Origin: CAVWDU01 sp963840725
GTDB lineage: Bacteria > Pseudomonadota > Gammaproteobacteria > Pseudomonadales > Halieaceae
Length of the DNA stretch: 64,000 bases
Assembly: GCA_963840725.1 (NCBI GenBank)
Contig: CAWIZY010000009.1
Location: forward strand, 953,533 to 1,017,532
Direction: 5' to 3'
The position numbers and the translations under genes are program-made. Each line of letters opens with the position of its first letter. The first letter of the stretch is position 1. This document shows, piece after piece, positions 35,871 to 45,557 of this stretch. Below the pieces are notes generated by a model. The model searched no databases. It saw only the letters and a list, made by a program, of their open reading frames with translations, and was not told the DNA's origin.

Positions 35871-36587
35871 ATGAACCAGACCAAACTACACTATCGCGCA
35901 CTCCTGTCCCTGCTTGTTTTCGCCTGGGCGGGAAATCTCTGCGCCGCTGACGATGTGCTACCCGAGTCCGAGGGACTTTGGGAATACACCGACCTCATTA
36001 CTTCCAAGGGAGAATCCCTGCCACTGACCGGGGTATTTCTGATCAAGGACGGGATATTTCTCCAGCAGGCTGTCTTCAATGGTGAACCCTTTGCCGAGCA
36101 GGGCTCAATGGCCCATTCAGGTTCCTCCTGGGCCGGTGGTGCAGGCCTGCGTCTCACCGCAAACCAGACCCTGAGCCTGTCCCCGATAGGCGAAGAACGG
36201 CTGTCCTCCATGGGCAAGACAGAGCACGATCTCAAAGTGACTCGGGACGGCGATGAACTGACCCTGGTATTCGGCGCCGGTACCAGCACTGTACAGACCT
36301 TCGACAAGATCAGCGATGCCAGCGATACCCGAGTCTATGCTTTCGAGGACGGCGCGCTGGCCCTGGTCGATGAGTACTTCATTCTGGTAAATGGTGATGC
36401 GCAGGAGGCAGTGACGGGATACGGTACGTTTACCCGGTCTGGTAATGAGCTCACGCTAAACGTCATCCGCTGGGCCCAAAGCGACGGAAAATCCACCCGG
36501 AACCTGCGGGACGTTTCTCTGGCGACCTCCTTCGACGGCAAGGTTCTGAATCTTCCTGGCGGCAAGCAGCTCAAGGTTCTCCGCTAG
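35871..36587 (+). CDS. Secreted protein of unknown function
   Basis: 238 residues from ATG 35871, which has an AAGGA ribosome-binding site. A signal peptide (MNQTKLHYRALLSLLVFAWAGNLCAA) is followed by a beta-rich domain with a lipocalin-like start (LWEYTDLITSKGESLPLTGVFLIKDGIFLQQAVFNG). Not a recognised family. It stands alone and converges with the DUF3604 gene. Confidence 0.7.
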   Translation: MNQTKLHYRALLSLLVFAWAGNLCAADDVLPESEGLWEYTDLITSKGESLPLTGVFLIKDGIFLQQAVFNGEPFAEQGSMAHSGSSWAGGAGLRLTANQTLSLSPIGEERLSSMGKTEHDLKVTRDGDELTLVFGAGTSTVQTFDKISDASDTRVYAFEDGALALVDEYFILVNGDAQEAVTGYGTFTRSGNELTLNVIRWAQSDGKSTRNLRDVSLATSFDGKVLNLPGGKQLKVLR

Positions 36588-36658
36588 CGGCCCGGTGCCG
36601 GTATCAGTGCCCGTATCAGCAGCGGTATTAGCACCCTGGCGCAGCGGCTGACAACGGG

Positions 36659-36675
36659 CCGGTTCACCGAACCGG
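36659..36675. terminator. Possible bidirectional hairpin between convergent genes
   Basis: CCGGTTC-ACC-GAACCGG, a perfect 7-bp stem, lies between the convergent secreted-protein gene and the DUF3604 gene. No T-run follows on either strand, so termination there would not be of the classical kind. Confidence 0.35.
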
Positions 36676-36686
36676 GCTGGCGCCGC

Positions 36687-38699
36687 CTAGGACCCGGGCG
36701 TATACCAGATTGGCGAACTGTAGGCGCGCTCCTGAATAGAGACAGGCGCGCCCTCGGGAATGTCCCGCTTGAAGACAACCGCATCGTTGGTCGTCCAACG
36801 GGGCGTGGGTATTTCCAACACCCGCACGTAATAGTAAGCCCGCAAGCCCGGATCAAAATCGGGGTCAGTCCAATTAGCCGCCAGAGACGTGGCGCCAATA
36901 TCATTGCTGTAGCTTGCCGTCGCCCGGTCTACGGTGTTGCCCACCGTTTCTCTGGCGCGCCCGTCAGGACCAATAAGCCGGCCTTCTGACACCGCAAGGT
37001 CGTACAACTTCTCGCGGAGCTGGCCAGATTTATCCACCCAGCCCTTTATCATCTGCACCCGGTCCAGATTTGCACCATTGGGGTCGCGCATCGCCTGCAC
37101 CACAAACCCCGGCGCTTGACCGGCTTTGGCAGCAGTCAGGTCACCACCCATAGGTACCGCAGTGGCGTAAAGTGTTTTCGCCAGGTCGGGCTTCTGCAGG
37201 TCCTGATCGCCCAAACCAAGACCCCCGAAGAGACGTAACTGCAGACGCGTGCCGGTGGTGGCGAAGACCTCACGTCGCTTCATCGCATCCCACAGCGCAG
37301 CCCGGGTGTTCTCTTCGGCCCAGACACCCACCAGGCCGGATGCGCTGGTTTGCCAGGCAAAGACCTTCAGATCTTTGCCCTCAGGACTGGGGCGCCGACC
37401 GGCTACAACTTCGAAGAAACGCTCGTGGCTATTGGCGGGTTCCAGTGGCACCACCTTGCCGAAGTAATTGTTTTCATCGGTTCCCGAAATCGCTGTATGG
37501 GTATCGGTTGACCCGACCATACCAAACTTGAAGGGGTTAACACCCAGAGACTGCTCATATTGAAGACCCCGGGTGAGCGCGGCGCGCGCATATTCCCGTG
37601 GCAACATTTCCGGGGTCTTGGGTTCGGTAGAATTTATTCCGCCCACATCCCAGGTCTCGAAGTCCGCGAACTCGTCATCGGGTGACAGGGCCGGGTGGGC
37701 CTCGCCGTCACCTTTCATCTGGGTTACCTCGTAGAGCGGTTCGTAGCGCTGGCGCCGCGTTGCGTAGTCGGCGGTCATTGGCTTCCTGGTGGTATAGGTC
37801 ACATCATCAAACATCAGTCCGTTGGAGAGATTTCCGTTATGCGGAATCGCCAGTACCTGGTCACCGGTCTTTTTCTCGTAGTCCGCCATCCAGGCCCAGA
37901 GATCCTCAGCATCCTGTGACTCGTAATCGCTCATGGGTAAAACCTGGCGCGCGGCGGCACCGTCACCGCGCATAATCACATTGCGATGCAGGTTGTTGCC
38001 ATTGGGCACAGAGGTCCATTCATAGCCGATAAATGCCGTGAACTCGCCGGGCACATTCGCGTCTTCAGCGCTTCTTACAATGTGCTCCCAACCCGACTTC
38101 AGCGGTGCCTTATCGCCTTTCATCGGATCCCCAACGGTGGCACGGGATTGCCGCCACGCGTCGAAGACCGCAGCGCCATCACCCGCTCGCATCTTATCAA
38201 TGGCGAAGCGGCCAAACTCCGATTTCTGTAAGGTGGCATCGCCAGCTGTTGCCAATGGGCCCAGGCCAAGGTTTTCCGCATGGTCTGCAACAACGATAAA
38301 ATCAAGGGGCGTACCCAGCCGCGCGGCCAGGCCGGTATTGGAAATAACCTCCTCACCCCGGGCGACACGATAGGCATCTTCCGGTCCCAGTGTAGCCCCC
38401 ATGAACGCCGCATCCGCCGAGTAGCTGGTATGAACATGGGTATCGCCAAAATACAGGGAGCGACTGCCGGCCTCGCCACCCATGTACTGATCTCTGCCTT
38501 TGGGGAAGGGCTTACCTGGCTGGCCACCCGTTGCGAAAGGTGAGTAGCCGACGCCCTTTACTGCAGCAGGCTGTGCGGCCCCGGCGCCGATCCCGGCCGC
38601 ATCAGGCTCTGCGGAGAATACCCCTGCTGAGAGAACAGTGAGAGAGGCCAGTACCGTCAGGCGGATTGTACGGTTGCTGTTGCAGGTTCGGTGGTTCAT
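36687..38699 (-). CDS. DUF3604 family exported protein
   Basis: 670 residues. Signal peptide (IRLTVLASLTVLSAGVFSA). A PHP-like metal region appears as LYFGDTHVHTSYSADA and DFIVVADHAENLG, with later FIGYEWTS, AIPHNGNLSNG and GSTDTHTA. DUF3604 proteins are abundant in marine and soil bacteria. The His/Asp motifs indicate metal-dependent hydrolase chemistry, but no reaction is established. It is preceded by inverted repeats (38732-38747, 38769-38788) that could be operators. Confidence 0.88.
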   Translation of the reverse strand: MNHRTCNSNRTIRLTVLASLTVLSAGVFSAEPDAAGIGAGAAQPAAVKGVGYSPFATGGQPGKPFPKGRDQYMGGEAGSRSLYFGDTHVHTSYSADAAFMGATLGPEDAYRVARGEEVISNTGLAARLGTPLDFIVVADHAENLGLGPLATAGDATLQKSEFGRFAIDKMRAGDGAAVFDAWRQSRATVGDPMKGDKAPLKSGWEHIVRSAEDANVPGEFTAFIGYEWTSVPNGNNLHRNVIMRGDGAAARQVLPMSDYESQDAEDLWAWMADYEKKTGDQVLAIPHNGNLSNGLMFDDVTYTTRKPMTADYATRRQRYEPLYEVTQMKGDGEAHPALSPDDEFADFETWDVGGINSTEPKTPEMLPREYARAALTRGLQYEQSLGVNPFKFGMVGSTDTHTAISGTDENNYFGKVVPLEPANSHERFFEVVAGRRPSPEGKDLKVFAWQTSASGLVGVWAEENTRAALWDAMKRREVFATTGTRLQLRLFGGLGLGDQDLQKPDLAKTLYATAVPMGGDLTAAKAGQAPGFVVQAMRDPNGANLDRVQMIKGWVDKSGQLREKLYDLAVSEGRLIGPDGRARETVGNTVDRATASYSNDIGATSLAANWTDPDFDPGLRAYYYVRVLEIPTPRWTTNDAVVFKRDIPEGAPVSIQERAYSSPIWYTPGS

Positions 38700-38731
38700 T
38701 GCGGTTTTACTCCATACGCATAAAAGGCGCT

Positions 38732-38747
38732 ATTCCCTATCGGGAAT
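38732..38747. promoter_or_regulatory. Inverted repeat upstream of the DUF3604 gene
   Basis: ATTCCCTATCGGGAAT, 6-bp arms around TATC, lies 33-48 bp upstream of the DUF3604 ATG. The half-sequence TATCGGGAA recurs at 38758, nineteen bases further. Candidate operator. Confidence 0.45.
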
Positions 38748-38768
38748 GACGATAACGTATCGGGAACA

Positions 38769-38788
38769 CTGTTACCAACAGGTAACAG
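38769..38788. repeat. Perfect 8-bp inverted repeat between cusA and the DUF3604 gene
   Basis: CTGTTACC-AACA-GGTAACAG. It could act as a hairpin downstream of cusA (stop at 38811) or as an operator for the DUF3604 gene. No T-run follows on the minus strand. Confidence 0.45.
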
Positions 38789-38810
38789 CCGGGTCGCTGT
38801 CACTGCAGGG

Positions 38811-41800
38811 TCAGGGAGTTTTCTCGAATGGCCTGTGGCTGCGCCAGAGATAGAAAACGGCGGGCAGTACCAGCAGTGTCACCAGCATGGCGCTCACCAT
38901 ACCGCCCACCATCGGCGCTGCGATCCTGCTCATTACTTCAGAGCCAGTACCAGAGCCGTAGAGAATTGGTAATAGCCCAAGAATAATAGACGCCGCCGTC
39001 ATCATCACTGGCCGCACCCGGAGCCCGGCGCCACGAATCACCGCGTCGGCAATCTGAGCGTGACTTGGCTGGCCTTGTTCCAACAAATCCTCATAGGCCT
39101 GATTTAGGTAGAGCAGCATAATGACACTGGTCTCTACCGCGACCCCTGCCAGGGCGATAAACCCGACGCCGACCGCAATCGAAAAATTAAAATTTTCCCA
39201 GTACATCAACCAGACGCTGCCGATAAGCGCAAAGGGCAAGATGCCCATCAGTATCACCACCGCGCCCAGCTCACGAAAATTCAGGTACAGCAGAATAGCA
39301 ATGACGGCGAGGGTGAGCGGCACGACGTAGCTCAGTCGGGCCTTTGCGCGCTCCATGTACTCATACTGACCCGACCAGATGAGCGAGTAACCCGCCGGTA
39401 GTTCAAGCTGCTCATTGACCACTGCGCGCGCATGGGCAACATAGTTGCCGATATCAACACCCTCGATATCTACAAACGTCCAGCCGTTAATCCTCGCATT
39501 TTCACTTTTAATGCCAGCGGGGCCATCTGCCACCGAGACGCTCGCCACATCGCCAAGGGCCAGCCGCCCGCCCTCTACCGTTACAATAGGCAAAAGGGAC
39601 AGCTGTTCCGGTGAGTCCCGGTAAGCTTGGGGATAGCGGATGTTGATCGGGTAGCGCTCAAGGCCCTCCACGGTCTGGGAAACATTCATGCCACCCACCG
39701 CCGTAGCAATCACCTGCTGCACGTCCGCAATATTCAGGCCGTAGCGTGCCGCACGTTCCCGGTCGATGTCGACCTCGATATACCGCCCGCCAGCAACGCG
39801 TTCGGAATAAACTGATGCGGTGCCGGGAACGCCTTGCAGGATGGCCTCCAACTGTTGGCCTATGCCCTGGATCTCCGCCAGGTCAGGCCCTGCCACCTTG
39901 ATGCCAACCGGTGTTTTAATCCCGGTCGCCAGCATATCAATACGGGTCTTGATGGGCATCACCCAGGCATTGGTGAGGCCCGGTAGTTTCACCAATGCGT
40001 CAAGTTCCTCTCTGAGTGTCTCTGCAGTCAAGCCCTCTCGCCACTGGTCCCGGGGTTTCAGCTGAATAAACGTCTCTATCATCGTCAGTGGGGCGGGGTC
40101 AGTGGCGGTGTCCGCACGCCCTATTTTGCCAAACACTGTCGCCACCTCCGGCACGGTTGCGATCAGTTTGTCGGTGTGTTGGAGAACCCGACGGGCTTCG
40201 CCAATTGAGATTCCCGGATAGGTTGTGGGCATGTACATCAGGTCGCCCTCGTCCAGTGGCGGCATAAACTCACTACCTAACTGGGAAAGCGGCCACCAGC
40301 TGCTCGCCAGCAACAAGCCTGCAAGCAGAATTGTGGTTCTCGGGAACCGCAACGCCCGCCTCAAGACCGGCATGTAGGCGGCGCTGATGACACGATTCAA
40401 CGGATTGCTGCGCTCCGCCAGCACCTTGCCGCGAATAAAGTAGCCCATGAGAACCGGTACGAGAGTAACGGACAGTGCTGCGGCAGCCGCCATGGCGTAG
40501 GTCTTGGTAAATGCCAGCGGGGAGAACATGCGTCCCTCCTGGGCCTCCAGGGTAAACACAGGCAGAAAGCTCACGGTGATTATCAGCAGACTGAAGAACA
40601 GTGCAGGCCCGACTTCGGCGGCGGATTCGGCGACCACCTGCCAGCGGTTGTGGTCGGTCAGGGGCGTGCGCTCCATGTGTTTGTGCATGTTTTCCGTCAT
40701 CACAATTGCGCCATCAATCATCGCGCCAATCGCTATCGCTATGCCCCCCAATGACATGATGTTGGCGTTCATACCCTGCAGGTGCATGACTATGAAAGCA
40801 GTGAGAATCCCCACGGGAAGACTGATCACTGCCACCAGTGAAGACCGCACATGAAACAGAAAGGCGACACAGACCAGTGTCACTACAAAAAACTCCTCCA
40901 GCAGTTTTTGCCAGAGATTTTTTACCGCGCGATCAATCAAGCCAGATCGGTCATAGACCGTCACCACCTCTACACCGTCTGGCAGGCCTTTTTTGAGCAG
41001 TTCCAGTTTGGCCTTGACTCCGTCGATCGTCTCCTGGGCATTTTCTCCATAGCGCATCACAACGATGCCGCCTACGGTTTCACCCTCGCCATTCAAATCG
41101 GCAATTCCCCGTCGCATCTGCGGACCCACACCGATGTCCGCGACATTTTTCAGGCGCAGCGGTGTGCCATTGCGACTAACGCCTAAGGGGATGTTGGCCA
41201 GATCCGCTTCATTCTGGATATAACCCGAAACACGCAGCATATACTCGGCTTCTGCCATCTCGACAACCGACGCACCGATTTCCTGGTTGCCCCGGTCTAT
41301 CGCCATCTGTATATGGCTGAGAGGAATGTCGTAGGCCCGTAATTTGTTCGGGTCGACCTGAACCTGATACTGCTTGACCATGCCACCGATAGCAGCCACC
41401 TCGGCCACGCCGGGGACGGTTTGCAGCTCAAACTTGAGGAACCAGTCCTGCAGACTGCGCAACTGGCTGATATCGTTTTGCCCGCTGCGATCAACAAGCG
41501 CGTACATATAGACCCATCCCACCCCGGTTGCATCGGGACCCAGCTGGGGTCGGGCAGCAGGCGGCAGAGACGGTGCCACCTGGCTTAAGTATTCCAATAC
41601 CCGGCTGCGGGCCCAGTAGAGATCCTTCTCCTCGTCAAAAATAATGTAGACGTAGGAGTCCCCAAAAAATGAGTAGCCCCGCACGGTAACGGCGCCGGGT
41701 ACCGACAGCATCGCGGTGCTCAGGGGGTAGGTCACCTGATCTTCCACGACCTGGGGTGCCTGACCGGGTAAGCGGGTCTTGATAATGACCTGCACGTCGG

Positions 41801-41927
41801 AGAGATCCGGGATAGCATCTACCGGTGTGTTACGCACAGCGACTAATCCTGCGCCCACCAGGATGACAGTCGCCAACAGGACAAAAAAACGGTTGCCTAC
41901 CGACCAGCGTATGACAGCTTCAATCAT
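38811..41927 (-). CDS. cusA: CusA/CzcA heavy-metal RND efflux pump
   Basis: 1038 residues of the HME-RND family. N-terminal VRNTPVDAIPDLSDVQVIIKTRLPGQAPQVVEDQVTYPLSTAM, membrane segments of the 12-TM RND topology, and MPPLDEGDLMYMPTTYPGIS containing the methionine that binds Cu+/Ag+ in CusA. That methionine and the QVIIKT-type motif favour the Cu/Ag branch over the CzcA zinc branch. It expels monovalent metals with CusB and CusC. It overlaps cusB by 8 bp. Confidence 0.93.
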   Translation of the reverse strand: MIEAVIRWSVGNRFFVLLATVILVGAGLVAVRNTPVDAIPDLSDVQVIIKTRLPGQAPQVVEDQVTYPLSTAMLSVPGAVTVRGYSFFGDSYVYIIFDEEKDLYWARSRVLEYLSQVAPSLPPAARPQLGPDATGVGWVYMYALVDRSGQNDISQLRSLQDWFLKFELQTVPGVAEVAAIGGMVKQYQVQVDPNKLRAYDIPLSHIQMAIDRGNQEIGASVVEMAEAEYMLRVSGYIQNEADLANIPLGVSRNGTPLRLKNVADIGVGPQMRRGIADLNGEGETVGGIVVMRYGENAQETIDGVKAKLELLKKGLPDGVEVVTVYDRSGLIDRAVKNLWQKLLEEFFVVTLVCVAFLFHVRSSLVAVISLPVGILTAFIVMHLQGMNANIMSLGGIAIAIGAMIDGAIVMTENMHKHMERTPLTDHNRWQVVAESAAEVGPALFFSLLIITVSFLPVFTLEAQEGRMFSPLAFTKTYAMAAAAALSVTLVPVLMGYFIRGKVLAERSNPLNRVISAAYMPVLRRALRFPRTTILLAGLLLASSWWPLSQLGSEFMPPLDEGDLMYMPTTYPGISIGEARRVLQHTDKLIATVPEVATVFGKIGRADTATDPAPLTMIETFIQLKPRDQWREGLTAETLREELDALVKLPGLTNAWVMPIKTRIDMLATGIKTPVGIKVAGPDLAEIQGIGQQLEAILQGVPGTASVYSERVAGGRYIEVDIDRERAARYGLNIADVQQVIATAVGGMNVSQTVEGLERYPINIRYPQAYRDSPEQLSLLPIVTVEGGRLALGDVASVSVADGPAGIKSENARINGWTFVDIEGVDIGNYVAHARAVVNEQLELPAGYSLIWSGQYEYMERAKARLSYVVPLTLAVIAILLYLNFRELGAVVILMGILPFALIGSVWLMYWENFNFSIAVGVGFIALAGVAVETSVIMLLYLNQAYEDLLEQGQPSHAQIADAVIRGAGLRVRPVMMTAASIILGLLPILYGSGTGSEVMSRIAAPMVGGMVSAMLVTLLVLPAVFYLWRSHRPFEKTP

Positions 41928-43227
41928 GAGCGTGCGCCCCGCTCTCCCCGGGATCGGGTTTATTCACCGGATCCGGATGCGCATGCGCTTGCTGCCCGGG
42001 GGCCTCCAAACGTCGAAAATCGGAGGTCTTGCTCGATTCAGAGTCCAGCATGAACTGGGCGGAGGTGACAACCCTGTCTCCTTCTACAAGCCCTTCGAGA
42101 ATCTCCGCTTGGTTTTCATCGACGCGGCCCAGGGTGACTGCGATGGACTTGAAATGCCCTTCACCAAGCGCCAGTACTACCCTGTTCTGGTGGCCTGTGC
42201 GGATGACTGCCTCCCGGGGGACAAGCAATCTCTCTGCCTTGCTCTCGGCTTCAAGCACGATCTGGGTGAACATATTGGGCCGTAAAACACCGTCCGAATT
42301 ATCGAAGCGCAGCCTGACTCTGAGTGTCCGGGTGCTCTCGTCCAGAGTTGGATAGACATAATCAACACGGCCCGGCCATTCTCTGCCAGACAGATAGTCC
42401 ACAGTCATGGTCACTGGCATACCGACGCTCACCATGTTCGCCTGGCGCTCAAATACTTCGGCCTCTACCCAGACCGCTGCCAATGAGCCGATGGCCATCA
42501 GGGTGGTACCGGGCTGTACGAAAAAACCCTCCCGGATCTCCAGGTTTTCAACGACACCATCCTGTGGTGCATAGAACGTTATGGTTTGCTGCACAGTGCG
42601 AGAGTTCTGTAGCTCACTCACCATTGCTGCAGACAGTTGCAGCGCTTGCAGTCGATCCTTTGCAGCCCGGATCAGGCGATTATTATCACGGCTCAAGGCC
42701 AGGAGGTATTCCTCCTGGGCGTTCACCAACTCAGGCGAATAGAGTTCATAAAGTGCCTGGCCTTTAGCTACCGGATCACCCGAGGCTTTAACATGAAGCT
42801 TTTCGATCCAACCCTGCACCCGGGGGTGAATATGGATCAACTGTTCTTCGTCATACTGGACGTAGCCAACCGTCCGGATCACTGAGCGCAACGGCGCCCT
42901 CACTGTTTTGGCAGTGCGGACCCCGAGGTTGTTGACCACACGCGGGTCGACGCTGATCTTGCCAGCCCCTTGCGCAGAACCGACCCCTGCGTCGGCGTAA
43001 ACAGGCACAAGATCCATGCCCATGGGTGATTTACCAGGTTTGTCCCGCCGGTAATCGGGGTCCATGGGGGCCACCCAATAAAGGGGCGAGGTTTCGTCTC
43101 GCTCACCCACCTGGCTGGTCCTGGATGCGCTCTCTTCGAGCATCGCGCGGGTCAGTAAGTGACTCGTTATAGCAACAAGAACTATGCTCAGAACAACGAA
43201 CGCCTTCACTCGCAGAGTCCTGTTCAT
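41920..43227 (-). CDS. cusB: CusB-type efflux periplasmic adaptor
   Basis: 435 residues. An N-terminal membrane anchor is followed by a heavy-metal-binding domain (YWVAPMDPDYRRDKPGKSPMGMDLVPVY) with the methionines typical of CusB-type adaptors. Then come lipoyl/barrel-sandwich and alpha-hairpin segments (GWIEKLHVKASGDPVAKGQALYELYSPEL) and membrane-proximal domains. It ends in a His-rich tail (HAHPDPVNKPDPGESGAHAHD). It links CusA to the outer-membrane channel. The start ATG overlaps the cusC TGA as ATGA. Confidence 0.93.
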   Translation of the reverse strand: MNRTLRVKAFVVLSIVLVAITSHLLTRAMLEESASRTSQVGERDETSPLYWVAPMDPDYRRDKPGKSPMGMDLVPVYADAGVGSAQGAGKISVDPRVVNNLGVRTAKTVRAPLRSVIRTVGYVQYDEEQLIHIHPRVQGWIEKLHVKASGDPVAKGQALYELYSPELVNAQEEYLLALSRDNNRLIRAAKDRLQALQLSAAMVSELQNSRTVQQTITFYAPQDGVVENLEIREGFFVQPGTTLMAIGSLAAVWVEAEVFERQANMVSVGMPVTMTVDYLSGREWPGRVDYVYPTLDESTRTLRVRLRFDNSDGVLRPNMFTQIVLEAESKAERLLVPREAVIRTGHQNRVVLALGEGHFKSIAVTLGRVDENQAEILEGLVEGDRVVTSAQFMLDSESSKTSDFRRLEAPGQQAHAHPDPVNKPDPGESGAHAHD

Positions 43228-44599
43228 GGCGTATCTCCGATGGGTCGAGCTTCACTTCGGGTAAAAAAATAATTCAATTGGGCAATCGTCTTCAGCCGGT
43301 CAATTTCAATACCAAACGCGTCTATACGCGCATTCAATTCATCTATGCGCGACCGAACAACTTCGGCGAAATCCCCATCATCATTGGTATAGGCTGCCAG
43401 CGAGGCTTCCGCCTGCTCATGCATCTCAAGTAACAAGCGGGTCTGGTAGAGCTCGCGGCGTTGCTCAAGCCTGAGCAGCCGCGCGCGTTGCGCGGTAAAC
43501 TTCGCCAACATGCTTCGCAGCAGCAAGGCTCTCTCGGTTCTCACGGATTCGGTGGATGCAATTGCGGAACGGACGAACTGATCCTGACGACCGGAAGTAA
43601 ACAGGGGTACATCGAATGCGAGCCCGACTGAAAAGAAATCTGATCGTTCCATTCCATTCGGGGCATCGTCGCGGTAGCCATAGCTGGCATTGACCTTCCA
43701 CTCGGGTTTATAGGATTGTTCTGCAATTTTCACGCCGGTGGCACTGGCAGCAATCTTCGTATCGAGATTGAGAACCGCTGGGTGTGAGGCAAGTTGGTTG
43801 GCGAACCGCTGCAGATCGGCGTCAGGACCGGCAAGGACCAGGTCAGGCCGTATCAGCTCCACTGCAGGCAGACCCGCGGCGAGCTCGAAACGGCTTCCTG
43901 TTTGCCAGACATCGGCCGATCCTGTGCCACCGGGAAGCAACCATTCTTCCAGTCGAGAGTGCGATGTTTCGAAATTCTCATAGAGGACGGTCAAGCGATC
44001 TTCCAGCCGCGTCAGTTCCAGCTGCGCACGAACTAGGTCCTGCTGTCGGGTTTCCCCACCGCTGTTGAATAGCTGGACTGGGCAACATCCACCAGGTACT
44101 CGAACAGTTCCCGGTCTGCTTCGATGAGGCCGATGGTCTCCCGGGCTTTGTAACTATCCAACCAGAGCTGGCTGACAGCCACGGCGACTTTGGCCTTTCT
44201 GTCTTCACGTTGCAGTGGTTGTTGCTTGCCCAGGGTGGCCAGTTGCTGCTGTCTGAGAGCGAGACTGCTTCCGCGCGGTATGGTCTGGGTGACTCCCACC
44301 TTGAACTGGGTCATCGCTTCCTGATCAAATTCAAAGGTATCGGTGGGCAGATTGGCAAAACCCAGACTCAGCAGGGGGTCGGGCAGCGTACTCGCCGCTG
44401 AGCTCTCTGCCTCCAATGCCTGCTGTCGAAACACGCTGCCCTGGAGCCAGGGGTCATTTTGCTGGGCTATTGCTATTACCTGTTCAAGAGACAAAGCAGC
44501 GATGGCGGGCGGGCCGAACAAGGCCAACAACAAGCCGACGATGAGAGCCCGCCAATAGCCCCGATAGTTTGCGTCTCTGCAAATTTTTTCCCACGCCAT
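43224..44599 (-). pseudogene. cusC: CusC/TolC-like outer-membrane efflux protein, apparent one-base frameshift
   Basis: The first half (SP, then ALSLEQVIAIAQQNDPWLQGSVFRQQALEAES) and second half (RPDLVLAGPDADLQRFANQLASHPAVLNLDTKIAAS to the end) are both OEP/TolC-like. They are in different frames. At AVG-KPDSRT-stop the -1 frame continues as ETRQQDLVRAQLELTRLEDRLTVLYENFE. Restoring one base in the run at 44054-44057 (GGGG on the minus strand, followed by AAA) repairs it. So the gene is disrupted or mis-sequenced. ATG 44599 is preferred to an upstream reading to 44644. It completes a cusCBA operon. Confidence 0.85.
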
Positions 44600-44639
44600 T
44601 GGATATTCCCCCGGCTGCATGCACAGTCTGTGTGTAGAA

Positions 44640-44659
44640 GGCACAGCTCGGGCTGTGCC
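44640..44659 (-). repeat. Hairpin upstream of cusC
   Basis: GGCACAGC-TCGG-GCTGTGCC (given on the plus strand), a perfect 8-bp stem. It lies between the DUF2946-like gene and cusC on the minus strand and could terminate or attenuate transcription, but no T-run follows. Confidence 0.4.
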
Positions 44660-44755
44660 AATAGCTATTCAGTGACTGGTTTGGAAAAGCAGGACAGCAG
44701 GGACCGACGATATCTCGGCCTTTTCGACGTTATAAAAAGACGTAGCTATCCTGTA

Positions 44756-45142
44756 TCAGGCAGTAATGGGTGGTTTGAACAGGTTTGCGGGTGTGAAATG
44801 GGGAATAGCCGGCTTGAGAGACGCGCCGCCTATCGATTCCTGAGGAAAGATTGTGCTGGGTTTAGCCGGTACCAGCGCGACCACTGCCAGACAATCGAGC
44901 ATTGAACAGTAACCCGAACCGTTACAACAGCCCGCATCAAGTGCAGCTTCGCTCGGCTTGTCGCCCACATTACCACCGTGACTGGAGTGGTCATGGTGGT
45001 CTGTGCCCAGGGATTCGGCCCCGCCGGCGTCGAAATCCATCATCACACAAGAACTCGCCGTGGCAGTCAGTGACTGCCCCAGGATAGCCGCCATCACGAT
45101 GGACAGCAGCAGGCGATGATAACGGTGCAAACTTCTGGTCAC
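44756..45142 (-). CDS. Small periplasmic metal-associated protein (DUF2946-like)
   Basis: About 128 residues from GTG 45142, with a hydrophobic leader (LLLSIVMAAILGQSLTATA). A His-rich stretch (TDHHDHSSHGG) and clustered cysteines (GCCNGSGYCSMLDC) follow, and it ends PHFTPANLFKPPITA. This layout resembles DUF2946 proteins often found with copper genes. It heads the cusCBA strand, suggesting a copper-binding role. Start uncertain; longer readings reach 45241. Confidence 0.6.
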   Translation of the reverse strand: MTRSLHRYHRLLLSIVMAAILGQSLTATASSCVMMDFDAGGAESLGTDHHDHSSHGGNVGDKPSEAALDAGCCNGSGYCSMLDCLAVVALVPAKPSTIFPQESIGGASLKPAIPHFTPANLFKPPITA

Positions 45143-45418
45143 TGGCAGCTCAATCCTCGTCAGCAAAAGGGTAACCCGGTCAGCTGACCCACGGGTCCCA
45201 GTATAGGTGAGTTTGCATGCTGCAGCCAGACGAATTGACACGCTAAACCGCCCCCAGCGCCGTCAATCGGCCTTTCACACTGCCCGACTCTCCGAGAGAT
45301 TCGCTACACCGCAGCCCTACGGGCAAGGGCACCCTTTCCGTGGTGAATAAAACGGCCGATTATTGAGGCATTCGCCAGGCCGCTTCTCCGGCACTCGCAA
45401 ACGCGAAACCACGCTTTA

Positions 45419-45432
45419 TTGATCGTGATCAA
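45419..45432 (+). promoter_or_regulatory. Perfect FNR/Anr box upstream of the Mtr operon
   Basis: TTGATCGTGATCAA matches the FNR consensus TTGAT-N4-ATCAA at all ten positions. It lies 126 bp upstream of the cymA-like ATG. A TATTAG element at 45462-45467 could be the -10 box, a few bases further than in a classical class II FNR promoter. It sits in the 415-bp divergent gap between the Cus and Mtr genes. Anaerobic activation of the operon is inferred. A CRP-type regulator could also bind such a site. Confidence 0.65.
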
Positions 45433-45557
45433 GGCTTGGACTTTTACCTCTTCTGGTTTTGTATTAGTGTGTAATGCAAAATAACATGGGATCGAGGTGG
45501 TCTCGGGGCGCGTTCATGTCAATGGATGCGTGCATCAACGGCAAAGGGGTGTGATTG

